Of a stretch of DNA of 54,698 bases, positions 1 to 6,958 are shown in pieces. The notes under the pieces were generated by a model that saw nothing but the letters and a program-made list of their open reading frames with translations, made no database searches and was not told the origin of the DNA. Position numbers and translations under genes: made by a program. Origin of the DNA: Candidatus Melainabacteria bacterium. Lineage in GTDB: Bacteria > Cyanobacteriota > Vampirovibrionia > Gastranaerophilales > Gastranaerophilaceae. The stretch's first letter is position 1. Each line of letters opens with the position of its first letter. Where the stretch lies: contig QHME01000013.1 of NCBI GenBank assembly GCA_003258735.1, forward strand, positions 1-54,698, in the 5' to 3' direction.

Positions 1-291
1 TATATCGTAGCAAAAGCGGCAGTAGCAGGCGACCCTGTAGCAAAAAGAATTTTTGAAATTGTTGGTACATATATCGGAATGGGTTTAGTTAGTGTTATCA
101 ACCTTCTTAACCCTGAAAAAGTAATTATTGGTGGTGGAGTAGCAGCAGCAGGAGATTTGTTATTAGACCCAATCAGAAAAACTATTAAAGAAAGAGCAAT
201 GGTTGTTGCCGGTAATTCAGTTGAAATCGTTCCGGCAGAACTTGGCAACTCTGCAGGTGTAATCGGTGCTAGTATGCTTGTTGAAGGTTAA
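1..291 (+). CDS. ROK-family glucokinase, C-terminal part
   Basis: The reading frame is open from base 1 and ends at TAA 289-291, so only the last 96 residues are present and the start lies outside the window. The stretch with NLLNPEKVIIGGGVAAAGD and the following LLLDPIR is the typical C-terminal region of ROK-family glucokinases (ATP-dependent phosphorylation of glucose to glucose 6-phosphate). The catalytic and zinc-binding parts would be upstream and cannot be seen. A related ROK sugar kinase or repressor-like ROK protein cannot be excluded, but the next gene is a glycolytic aldolase, which fits a kinase. Confidence 0.8.
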   Translation, partial: YIVAKAAVAGDPVAKRIFEIVGTYIGMGLVSVINLLNPEKVIIGGGVAAAGDLLLDPIRKTIKERAMVVAGNSVEIVPAELGNSAGVIGASMLVEG

Positions 292-309
292 AAACATATA
301 AAAAAAATA

Positions 310-340
310 AAGGGGAGTTAAACAATGTTTTGCTCCCCTT
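310..340. terminator. Stem-loop after the glucokinase gene
   Basis: AAGGGGAG (310-317) pairs perfectly with CTCCCCTT (333-340) around a 15-nt loop. An A-tract precedes the stem, so the T-run is on the minus strand; on the plus strand the T-run is missing. It probably ends glucokinase transcription, but the strand preference is uncertain. The rest of the spacer up to the aldolase gene holds nothing else I can name. Confidence 0.4.
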
Positions 341-441
341 GCTCAATCTCATAATCACCATTACCAACCTATTGAACTTTGATTTTGTTTGTTATAGATT
401 TGGCATGTGTAATATATTATACGAAAAGAAGGAGAACTCAA

Positions 442-1401
442 ATGAGTGAAAGAAAATTAGTTGGAACAGAAGAAATGTTCAAAAAAGCATTAGCTGGCGG
501 ATACGCTATCGGTGCTTACAACGTAAACAACATGGAAATTTTACAAGGTATTGCAGAAGCTGCTGAAGAAACACAATCTCCAATCATCTTGCAAGTTTCA
601 GCAGGTGCTAGAAAATACGCTAACCAAACTTACTTAATCAAATTGGTTGAAGCTGCTCTAGCTACAACTACAGTACCTATCGCTCTTCACTTAGACCACG
701 GTGCTGACTTTGAAATTTGTAAAGCATGTATCGACGGTGGTTTCTCATCAGTTATGATTGATGGTTCAAGATTCCCATTAGAAGAAAACATTGCTTTGAC
801 TAAAAAAGTTGTTGAATATGCGCACGCTCACGGCGTTTCTGTTGAAGCTGAATTAGGTAAATTGGCTGGTGTTGAAGATGACGTTAAAGTTCACGCTAAA
901 GATTCAACTTACACAGATCCAGCTGAAGCTGCTAGATTTGTTAAAGAAACTGGTTGTGATTCATTAGCAGTAGCTATTGGTACTTCACACGGTGCTTACA
1001 AATTCAAAGGCGAAGCTAAATTAGACTTCGAAAGATTAGAAGAAATCAAAAAAGCTTTGGAAGAAGCTGGTTTCCCTAACTATCCATTAGTATTGCACGG
1101 TTCATCATCAGTTCCAAAAGAATTTGTTAATAAATGTAATAAATTCGGTGGTAACTTACCTGATGCACAAGGTGTTCCAGAAGATATGCTTAACTATGCA
1201 TCTAAACACGGTGTTGCAAAAATCAATATCGATACAGACTTGAGACTTGCAATGACTTCTACTATCAGAGAATTCTTCATTGAACACCCTGAAAAATTCG
1301 ACCCACGTGAATACATGGGACCAGGTAGAACAGCCGTTAAAGAAATGGTTATGCACAAAATGAGAGACGTATTAGGTACAGCAGGTCACGCTAAAGACTA
1401 A
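442..1401 (+). CDS. fba: Class II fructose-bisphosphate aldolase
   Basis: Cleaves fructose 1,6-bisphosphate to glyceraldehyde 3-phosphate and dihydroxyacetone phosphate (and the reverse) in cytosolic glycolysis/gluconeogenesis. The 319-residue product carries the class II signatures: HLDHG with the catalytic Asp and a zinc-ligand His, the GTSHGAYKFKG phosphate/sodium loop, LHGSSSVP with a further zinc His, and NIDTD near the C-terminus. Length matches the class IIB family. The frame is open upstream to 379, but ATG 442 is preceded by a strong AAGGAG 8 nt away, so I choose it. The sequence is highly regular in codon use, as expected for a highly expressed gene. A stem-loop terminator follows directly. 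Confidence 0.96.
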   Translation: MSERKLVGTEEMFKKALAGGYAIGAYNVNNMEILQGIAEAAEETQSPIILQVSAGARKYANQTYLIKLVEAALATTTVPIALHLDHGADFEICKACIDGGFSSVMIDGSRFPLEENIALTKKVVEYAHAHGVSVEAELGKLAGVEDDVKVHAKDSTYTDPAEAARFVKETGCDSLAVAIGTSHGAYKFKGEAKLDFERLEEIKKALEEAGFPNYPLVLHGSSSVPKEFVNKCNKFGGNLPDAQGVPEDMLNYASKHGVAKINIDTDLRLAMTSTIREFFIEHPEKFDPREYMGPGRTAVKEMVMHKMRDVLGTAGHAKD

Positions 1402-1427
1402 TTTCACTCTTGCATGAATAGAATTGA

Positions 1428-1458
1428 CAGCTCAAGGTTAGTCCTTGAGCTGTTTTTT
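1428..1458 (+). terminator. Rho-independent terminator of fba
   Basis: CAGCTCAAGG (1428-1437) pairs perfectly with CCTTGAGCTG (1443-1452), with a 5-nt loop, followed by six T. Confidence 0.9.
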
Positions 1459-1565
1459 GTTGGGGTAGTTGAGCACTCTACCATTCTTTATTTTGCCTAC
1501 CTACCTGACATCTTGTCATCCTATCCGTAATTACAACACAAATTGTAAACTTCTTTGTAAATTAC

Positions 1566-1594
1566 TTGCCTGAAATTTGTAATTTGTGTAAAAT
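1566..1594 (+). promoter_or_regulatory. Promoter of the serine hydrolase-ldpA operon
   Basis: TTGCCT (1566-1571), a 17-nt spacer, then TAAAAT (1589-1594). Start of transcription is expected near 1601, giving a short leader with GGGGAGG at 1608-1614. This also shows that the upstream in-frame TTG at 1566 is promoter, not a start codon. Confidence 0.6.
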
Positions 1595-1625
1595 TATAGA
1601 TGATACTGGGGAGGAATCAGGTTTA

Positions 1626-2831
1626 ATGCCGAAAATAGCAAGATACCAAGATGACGGATATTATTCGGAATATCGTTTTTCATCAGGCAGCTCTTACACA
1701 AGAAGTTATGAATATTCGCGCTATTCAAGCGAAAATGCTGTTCATTATGAAAAATTGAGACACGAAAACCGACCTAAAAAACAAAGACGTAGAAAGAAAA
1801 ATATTGTTCAATTTTTGGTTTCATCGCTACTATTATTATCAATTGTAATTTATGCAATGCCTTACTCGTTTAACAACATTACAAAAGCAATGTTCGTACC
1901 GACTCCGCACAACGAAATTACAACCGATTTACATGAACTAACCTACCCTACAAATAAATACTTATCTAATTCTTGGTTCTTGGGTAACCGCTCTTTCAAT
2001 TATTCAGCTGATGAAAAAAATTCAATGATGATTACCCCAAAAGAAAATGTTAATATGCCGGTTTTACAGCAAGAATTGGTAAGTTTAACCGAAATGTATC
2101 CTACCGTAAAACCTGCGATTTATGTATGGGATTACGAAACAGGGAATTATATCGACATCAATGCTGATAAAAGCTACTCAACAGCAAGTATTATTAAAAT
2201 TCCGGTATTGATTGACGTATTTAAATCAATTGAGGCTGGTCAATTGTCATTAGAAGATAAAATTCCATTAACAGAATATTATCGTTCAGAAGGTTCAGGC
2301 AGCTTGCAATTCAAAGCTAGAGACTCTGAATACACGATTGATGAACTTGCTGAAAGAATGATTACTGAATCCGACAATTCGGCAACAAATATGTTGATGG
2401 CAAAAGTCGGTTCAATGACAGATGTAAACCAATCAATCAGAGATTGGGGTTTAAAAAACACATCTGTTCACACTTGGTTGCCTGATTTGACAGGAACAAA
2501 CAGAACAACTGCCAAAGAAATGGCTGAAATGCTTTATAACATTGATGAAAATGACAAATTTTTATCAGAAGAATCAAGAAGTAAAATGCTAAATTATATG
2601 GGACATGTTCACAACAACAGATTGATTCAAGCAGGTCTTGGAGCAGGTTCTGTATTCTTGCACAAAACAGGAGACATCGGCACAATGCTTGGCGATGCAG
2701 GTATCGTAATTACACCAAACGGCAAAAAATATATCGTTGTAATCCTTGCTAATCGTCCGCATAATGCCATTGCAGGTAAAGATTTTATTGTACACGCATC
2801 TGAAATCATTTATAACTATATGGTGAAATAA
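1626..2831 (+). CDS. Membrane-anchored serine hydrolase of the beta-lactamase/PBP fold
   Basis: The 401-residue product has a basic cytosolic N-terminus (KKQRRRKK at about 51-58), one membrane segment (about 60-80) and an extracytoplasmic penicilloyl-serine-transferase-like domain. Motifs are in the right order: S188-I-I-K191 (nucleophile SxxK), S249-D250-N251, and K347-T348-G349 followed by D. The omega-loop glutamate typical of class A beta-lactamases (ExELN) is not evident; instead PDLTGTNRTT follows. This suggests a peptidoglycan-related hydrolase rather than a drug-inactivating enzyme, but that is inference. Start ATG 1626 is chosen for its GGGGAGG. The stop overlaps the ATG of ldpA (TAATG), so the two are translationally coupled. 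Confidence 0.8.
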   Translation: MPKIARYQDDGYYSEYRFSSGSSYTRSYEYSRYSSENAVHYEKLRHENRPKKQRRRKKNIVQFLVSSLLLLSIVIYAMPYSFNNITKAMFVPTPHNEITTDLHELTYPTNKYLSNSWFLGNRSFNYSADEKNSMMITPKENVNMPVLQQELVSLTEMYPTVKPAIYVWDYETGNYIDINADKSYSTASIIKIPVLIDVFKSIEAGQLSLEDKIPLTEYYRSEGSGSLQFKARDSEYTIDELAERMITESDNSATNMLMAKVGSMTDVNQSIRDWGLKNTSVHTWLPDLTGTNRTTAKEMAEMLYNIDENDKFLSEESRSKMLNYMGHVHNNRLIQAGLGAGSVFLHKTGDIGTMLGDAGIVITPNGKKYIVVILANRPHNAIAGKDFIVHASEIIYNYMVK

Positions 2832-3775
2832 TGTTAAAAGAATTGTTAGACACAAATCACTGTTTCAAGTTGGTTTGTGGAGCTGGTAATGAAGATATTG
2901 AAGAAATTAAGCGTCTTGTTTACGTATACGCTGTTGCTGGATGTAGATTTTTTGACCTTTCGGCAAACGAAGAAGTCATCCAAGCCGCACGAGACGCACT
3001 TGAACTTGCCAAAGTTTATGATGCATATTTATGCGTAAGTGTTGGAATAAAAAATGACCCACATGTTAAAAAAGCCGTTATTGATTATGACAGATGCGTG
3101 AATTGCGGAGCTTGTGAAGAAGTATGCCCACAAGGCGCAATTCATTATGCCAAAGTAAAAAAATACAAATGTATCGGATGTGGAAAATGTTGGAAAGTAT
3201 GTTCGCGCGCAGCAATTTCTTATATATCGGAAGAAAAAAATCTTAGCGAAGTCCTTCCTCCTATTGTAGATAAAGGTATTGATTGTATAGAATTTCATGC
3301 AATGGGAAATAATACTGACGAAATTTCTAAAAAATGGAAATACATCAACGACAACTTTGAAGGTATTTTGAGTATCTGTACAAGTCGCGGGAAATTAAGT
3401 GATGAAGGTTTAGTCAACCGCATAAAAGAAATGATTAAAGACCGAAAACCATACACAACTATTATTCAAGCAGATGGTTTTCCTATGAGCGGAGGAGATG
3501 ACAACTACAAATCTACACTCCAAGCAGTTGCGACTGCGGAAATTGTTCATAATGAAAAACTACCAGTATATTTAATGCTTTCTGGCGGAACAAATGCCAA
3601 AACAACAGAACTTGCCAAAATGTGTGAAATTTCATATTGCGGAGTTGCTGTTGGTTCTTATGCTCGAAAAATAGTAAAAAGATTTATTGAGGCTGATGAT
3701 TTTTGGACAAATCCTAATAGACTTAATCGTGCGTTAGATATGGCAAAACCTCTTGTTGATTCTGTTATTCTATAG
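2831..3775 (+). CDS. ldpA: LdpA homologue, two-[4Fe-4S] redox protein
   Basis: The 314-residue product begins with CFKLVCGAGNEDIEEIKRLV, close to the FKLICGA... opening I recall for cyanobacterial LdpA. It contains two ferredoxin-type clusters: C89-x2-C92-x2-C95-x3-C99 and C114-x2-C117-x2-C120-x3-C124. The C-terminal part has GGDDNYKSTLQAVATAEIV, YLMLSGGTNAKTTELAKMC and GVAVGSYARKIV, all hallmarks of the LdpA C-terminal domain. In Synechococcus, LdpA modulates the circadian clock in response to light/redox through its iron-sulfur clusters. A role here in redox sensing is inference; no clock genes are seen in the window. It is coupled to the upstream serine hydrolase and lies 8 nt before the next gene. 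Confidence 0.85.
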   Translation: MLKELLDTNHCFKLVCGAGNEDIEEIKRLVYVYAVAGCRFFDLSANEEVIQAARDALELAKVYDAYLCVSVGIKNDPHVKKAVIDYDRCVNCGACEEVCPQGAIHYAKVKKYKCIGCGKCWKVCSRAAISYISEEKNLSEVLPPIVDKGIDCIEFHAMGNNTDEISKKWKYINDNFEGILSICTSRGKLSDEGLVNRIKEMIKDRKPYTTIIQADGFPMSGGDDNYKSTLQAVATAEIVHNEKLPVYLMLSGGTNAKTTELAKMCEISYCGVAVGSYARKIVKRFIEADDFWTNPNRLNRALDMAKPLVDSVIL

Positions 3776-3783
3776 GTATAATT

Positions 3784-4377
3784 ATGGAAATTTATTATTT
3801 AAAAAAAGAAGAATTTTTACATTCTATTGACATAAATTCTTTAAAAAAATTTAGTGACAATCGGGAATTCTCATCTGAAGAAAAATACCTTGAACATCTT
3901 TGTGGACTATTTTTGACAAAATTTATCGCGAAACAGGTTTACAATATTAAAAATACGGAAATTGAATTAAAAAATAAAAAACCTTGTTTCAAAAATAACG
4001 AAATTTATTTTAGTGTTTCACACTCAAAAAATATTGTACTTGTTGGATTTAATAACGCAAATATTGGAGTCGATACAGAATATATGTATCCAAGAAATTA
4101 CCAAAAAATTATGGATAGATATAACAAAAATATTGTAAATCCGACCAAAAAAGATTTCTACAGATTTTGGACTATCCATGAGGCTGAAATCAAGCTGGGC
4201 AAACCTCCAAAAGCAATGTTTTCAACCAACTTGGAAAACGATTATGCACTATCTTGTGTATGTGATGATGTTTTGGTTTCAAATTTAAAAATCAAAAAAT
4301 TAAAAATTAAATCACAAAATATCAACCTGATAAAAGAACTACAAACCCCTCAGAATATACAACTGGAGATGATTTAA
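3784..4377 (+). CDS. 4'-phosphopantetheinyl transferase-like protein
   Basis: The 197-residue product shows the Sfp/HetI-type order of motifs: FSVSHSKN (about 76-83), IGVDTEY with D97 and E99 (magnesium ligands), and WTIHEAEIKL with W129, E133 and K137 in place of the usual W-x-x-KEA-x-x-K. Such enzymes transfer the phosphopantetheine arm of CoA to carrier proteins. The conserved Lys of KEA is replaced (HEA), so activity is not certain. It starts 8 nt after ldpA with no strong Shine-Dalgarno of its own and is probably the last gene of that operon. No carrier-protein or synthase gene is adjacent, so its substrate is unknown. Confidence 0.7.
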   Translation: MEIYYLKKEEFLHSIDINSLKKFSDNREFSSEEKYLEHLCGLFLTKFIAKQVYNIKNTEIELKNKKPCFKNNEIYFSVSHSKNIVLVGFNNANIGVDTEYMYPRNYQKIMDRYNKNIVNPTKKDFYRFWTIHEAEIKLGKPPKAMFSTNLENDYALSCVCDDVLVSNLKIKKLKIKSQNINLIKELQTPQNIQLEMI

Positions 4378-4384
4378 GCATGGC

Positions 4385-4413
4385 TTGACAAAAGTCAAAA
4401 AATCGTAAATAAT
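4385..4413 (+). promoter_or_regulatory. Plus-strand promoter of candidate antitoxin RNA
   Basis: TTGACA (4385-4390), 17-nt spacer, AATAAT (4408-4413). It begins 8 nt after the preceding stop codon and has no ORF with a start signal downstream; transcription would begin near 4420 at the base of a hairpin. Confidence 0.6.
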
Positions 4414-4418
4414 ATGAA

Positions 4419-4469
4419 AGGGTCAAACCTCTAAGAGGTGCGAATTCTTAAAGGTTTGTTTAGTACCCT
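4419..4469 (-). terminator. Long hairpin ending the candidate toxin mRNA
   Basis: Thirteen-base arms 4424-4436 and 4446-4458 with a 9-nt loop, extended by outer arms AGGGT (4419-4423) and ACCCT (4465-4469) across a 6-nt bulge. On the minus strand the single irregular pair is a G-U wobble, on the plus strand it is a C-A mismatch, so the structure is better as minus-strand RNA. A U-rich but interrupted tract follows on that strand. Confidence 0.5.
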
Positions 4470-4535
4470 ATAATTGTTTAAATTTTAAAAGCTATTGTTA
4501 GTATTGCTAGTGCTAATAATAGCTTTATTATTTCT
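4420..4535 (+). ncRNA. Candidate antisense (antitoxin) RNA
   Basis: Predicted from the promoter at 4385-4413 and a hairpin with 16-base arms (4488-4503 and 4511-4526, loop 4504-4510) followed by ATTATTTCT. The stem contains two G-U pairs on this strand that become A-C mismatches on the other, so it is shaped for plus-strand RNA. The RNA of about 115 nt would be complementary to nearly the whole small hydrophobic ORF and the 3' end of its mRNA, as in type I toxin-antitoxin pairs with 3' overlap. No expression data; the 3' U-tract is imperfect. Confidence 0.45.
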
Positions 4536-4543
4536 ACAATCAC
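4478..4543 (-). CDS. Candidate type I toxin: 21-residue hydrophobic peptide
   Basis: GTG start at 4543 with a strong GGGGGTG about 7 nt upstream, stop at 4478-4480. The peptide begins with Val/Met-Ile-Val-Glu, has an uninterrupted Leu/Ala/Ile core and ends Phe-Lys-Ile, so it would form one membrane helix. In size and character it resembles Ibs- or Fst-type toxins, but I see no direct sequence match. The frame is open further upstream, but that part is poor coding sequence and lies in the structured leader. Its own promoter (4618-4646) starts the mRNA at a GGG-loop-CCC hairpin (4600-4611), as type I toxin messages often do. Confidence 0.5.
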   Translation of the reverse strand: MIVEIIKLLLALAILTIAFKI

Positions 4544-4599
4544 TTTTTCACCCCCTTTCCACCAATTAGCTAGTAACTGCGTGTGTGGGTGGGTGTGAT

Positions 4600-4646
4600 G
4601 GGTACTGACCCATAATAAATATACCAAACAAATTTTCATTTGTCTA
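4600..4646 (-). promoter_or_regulatory. Promoter and 5' hairpin of candidate toxin mRNA
   Basis: On the minus strand TAGACA (4646-4641), 17-nt spacer, TATATT (4623-4618), with a TG one base upstream (extended -10). Transcription is expected near 4611, which is the first base of the hairpin GGGT-CAGT-ACCC (4611-4600). Confidence 0.55.
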
Positions 4647-4759
4647 ATTATTAATAATATTTCCATAAATATGTAAATAATCTCCCATCAACTTGCAAGA
4701 AAACTTTATTTTTGCGAAAATTACAAAGATAAAAGACTAGAAAAAAGGGAGAAATTACA

Positions 4760-6043
4760 ATGGATATTAAAGCCGTCATTTTAGCCGCTGGTAAAGGTAC
4801 AAGAATGAAATCCGAAACTACACCAAAAGTTTTACACCAAATAATGGGAAAAACTTTGCTTGGTTATGTTTTGGATAACGTGAAAAATTTTGTATCAGAA
4901 GAATATGTAATTGTTGGACATCACGCGCAGGAAGTAGAAAATTTTGTCAAATCAAATTACGAAAATGCAAAAACTGTACTTCAGTCACCGCAACTTGGAA
5001 CAGGTCATGCTGTTTCTATGGTATGTCCAGATTTACAAAATTATGACGGACTTGTTTTGATTCTTTGCGGAGATACTCCGCTTGTCCAAGAGGAAACTTT
5101 GAAAAAATTTGTTGAATATCACAAGTCTCAAAACTCAGATATCACCGTTATGAGTACACTTTTTGACAATCCAACAGGATATGGCAGAATCATTAGAGAA
5201 CAAGACAATTCTTTGCAATGTATTGTTGAAGAAAAAGATGCCAATCCTGAACAAAAAGCAGTAAAAGAGGTTAACGCAGGAATTTATTGTCTAAACTGGG
5301 GCAAAATCAAAGATGCATTTGGTCAATTAAAAAGTAACAATGCTCAAGGAGAATATTATCTTACAGATATCATTTCTTGGGGAAAAACAAAAGCCCTAAA
5401 AGTAAATGCTTACATTTTAGAAAACAGTGATGAAATCTACGGTATTAATTCAAGATTAAACCTTGCGCAAGCTGCCAAAATGATGAATCATAGAAACCTT
5501 GAACGCTATATGATAAACGGTGTTACAATTGTTGACCCTGATTCTACTTGGATTAGTGAAGATACCGAAATAGGACAAGACTCAATTGTTTATCCTTTCA
5601 CATATATTGAAGGGAAAAATACAATCGGCAAAAGTTGTAAAATCGGACCTTGCGCACATTTTAGAGGGAATGTTGAAGTTTGCGATAATGTAAAAGTTGG
5701 AAATTTTGTCGAAGTAAAAAAAGCTAAAATTTCTTCTAACACAAATGTTGGTCATTTATCTTATATCGGAGATTCAGAACTTGGTGAATATGTAAATATC
5801 GGTGCAGGCACAATCACTGCAAACTACAATCCACTAACCAAAGAAAAAACAAAAACTATTTTAAAAGATAATGTAAAAATAGGCTCAAATACAGTGCTTG
5901 TCGCTCCAGTAACAGTTGATGAAGGCGCAAATATAGGTGCCGGAACGGTGGTAACAAAAGATATCCCTGCGTGGGCACTTGGAATAACTCGTTCACCTCT
6001 AAAAATTCTTGAAAACTGGGTCAAGAAAAAGCTTTCAAAGTAA
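4760..6043 (+). CDS. glmU: Bifunctional GlmU: GlcN-1-P acetyltransferase / GlcNAc-1-P uridyltransferase
   Basis: Makes UDP-GlcNAc for peptidoglycan and lipid A. N-terminal nucleotidyltransferase signature AAGKGTRMKS with K of TPKVLH; GDTPL and GYGRIIRE follow. The C-terminal half is a left-handed beta helix with repeated [LIV]-G-x4 hexads and the acetyltransferase stretch with RGNVEV, NFVEVKKAKI, HLSYIGD and NIGAGTITANYNP. At 427 residues it is somewhat shorter than the usual 450-460, mainly at the C-terminal tail. Start ATG is preceded by AAGGGAG. It is separated from the upstream operon by the candidate toxin-antitoxin locus. Confidence 0.96.
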   Translation: MDIKAVILAAGKGTRMKSETTPKVLHQIMGKTLLGYVLDNVKNFVSEEYVIVGHHAQEVENFVKSNYENAKTVLQSPQLGTGHAVSMVCPDLQNYDGLVLILCGDTPLVQEETLKKFVEYHKSQNSDITVMSTLFDNPTGYGRIIREQDNSLQCIVEEKDANPEQKAVKEVNAGIYCLNWGKIKDAFGQLKSNNAQGEYYLTDIISWGKTKALKVNAYILENSDEIYGINSRLNLAQAAKMMNHRNLERYMINGVTIVDPDSTWISEDTEIGQDSIVYPFTYIEGKNTIGKSCKIGPCAHFRGNVEVCDNVKVGNFVEVKKAKISSNTNVGHLSYIGDSELGEYVNIGAGTITANYNPLTKEKTKTILKDNVKIGSNTVLVAPVTVDEGANIGAGTVVTKDIPAWALGITRSPLKILENWVKKKLSK

Positions 6044-6129
6044 ATTTTTGTTACAGTGAAGATTATTCACTAGCAAAATCAAATCTTTAGAGATTTAATA
6101 TGCATGCAGGCAAAATGTAGGAGAAAAAC

Positions 6130-6822
6130 ATGCTATCAGTACAAAACTATAACTTAACAGCAAATAGAAACATGGCTTTTAAAGGTAAATCTGAAGATAC
6201 AGAAAATAAACCATTCCAAACTCATGCCGGTTTGAAAACAGGTATTGTAGCCGGTACTATCGGTGGTGGCGGAACACTTTTAGAAGGATATGCCGCAAAT
6301 AAAATTAATGAAATAATTAATTTAGGCGGAAAATCACAAAATATAAGCAATGATACAAGATCAATGATGCAAGAAGTAGTTGAGTTTATGAACTCTGCTA
6401 AGAAAACAGCTAAAATCATGGCACCGGCAGTTCTTGCAGCATCAATTGCATGCGGTGTTGCTGTTGATGCCGTTGCAAATAAAAAACACAATAAAATTGC
6501 AAACTTAAAAGAATCAAATGATACTAAAGAAATTTTGCAAGAAGAATCTCGTGCAAACACAACAAGAAATGGTAATGTTTACTACAAATCAAATACTGGT
6601 AAAAAATTAGGTACTTTATTAGGCGCGGTAACATTCCCAACTGCTGTATTAACAACATTAAAACTAATGAAGTTCAAAACACCTATTAAACAAGCAGCAA
6701 TAACATCAGGAATTGCAGCAACATTTGGTGCTCTTGGTGGTTTAGTATTAGGTGCAATTACAGATAAGTGTTCTAACCATGCAGCAAGAAAAGCAGCGGA
6801 TAAACAAGCCCAAGAAGCATAA
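6130..6822 (+). CDS. Hypothetical protein with F-x-G motif and glycine-rich membrane segments
   Basis: No family recognised. The 230-residue product has MAFKG at residues 15-19, then hydrophobic, glycine-rich stretches at about 37-57 (GIVAGTIGGGGTLLEGY), 95-115 and two near the C-terminus (about 155-215), which may be membrane helices. There is no classic signal peptide. A good TAGGAG precedes the ATG. The short N-terminal F-x-G is shared with four other hypothetical proteins in this window. It stands alone, with its own terminator. Confidence 0.75.
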   Translation: MLSVQNYNLTANRNMAFKGKSEDTENKPFQTHAGLKTGIVAGTIGGGGTLLEGYAANKINEIINLGGKSQNISNDTRSMMQEVVEFMNSAKKTAKIMAPAVLAASIACGVAVDAVANKKHNKIANLKESNDTKEILQEESRANTTRNGNVYYKSNTGKKLGTLLGAVTFPTAVLTTLKLMKFKTPIKQAAITSGIAATFGALGGLVLGAITDKCSNHAARKAADKQAQEA

Positions 6823-6841
6823 TTAAAACAATTATAAATCT

Positions 6842-6879
6842 AAAAAACGGTTAAGTGAAATATCATTCGACCGTTTTTT
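6842..6879 (+). terminator. Rho-independent terminator
   Basis: AAAAAACGGT (6842-6851) pairs with ACCGTTTTTT (6870-6879), giving a bidirectional-type terminator after the F-x-G gene. Confidence 0.85.
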
Positions 6880-6897
6880 ATTACCCAAACTCAAACC

Positions 6898-6925
6898 TTT
6901 ACATTTTGCCTTAATGTTCTATGAT
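6898..6925 (+). promoter_or_regulatory. Promoter of hydG
   Basis: TTTACA (6898-6903), 16-nt spacer, TATGAT (6920-6925). The upstream in-frame ATG at 6914 would lie before the transcription start, which supports ATG 6959 as the real start. Confidence 0.55.
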
Positions 6926-6958
6926 AAAAGTATAGAAGACAAAAATAGAGAGAAAATT

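Noticed and set aside
379..441. Upstream start of the aldolase gene
   Set aside because: The extension encodes a hydrophobic stretch atypical for the family, while ATG 442 has a strong Shine-Dalgarno.
4544..4666. N-terminal extension of the small hydrophobic ORF to 62 residues
   Set aside because: The extension lies across the promoter and structured leader, is His/Thr-rich noise, and lacks a Shine-Dalgarno; the GTG at 4543 has a strong one.
6056..6071. Terminator after glmU
   Set aside because: AGTGAA/TTCACT is only a 6-bp stem and no T-run follows.
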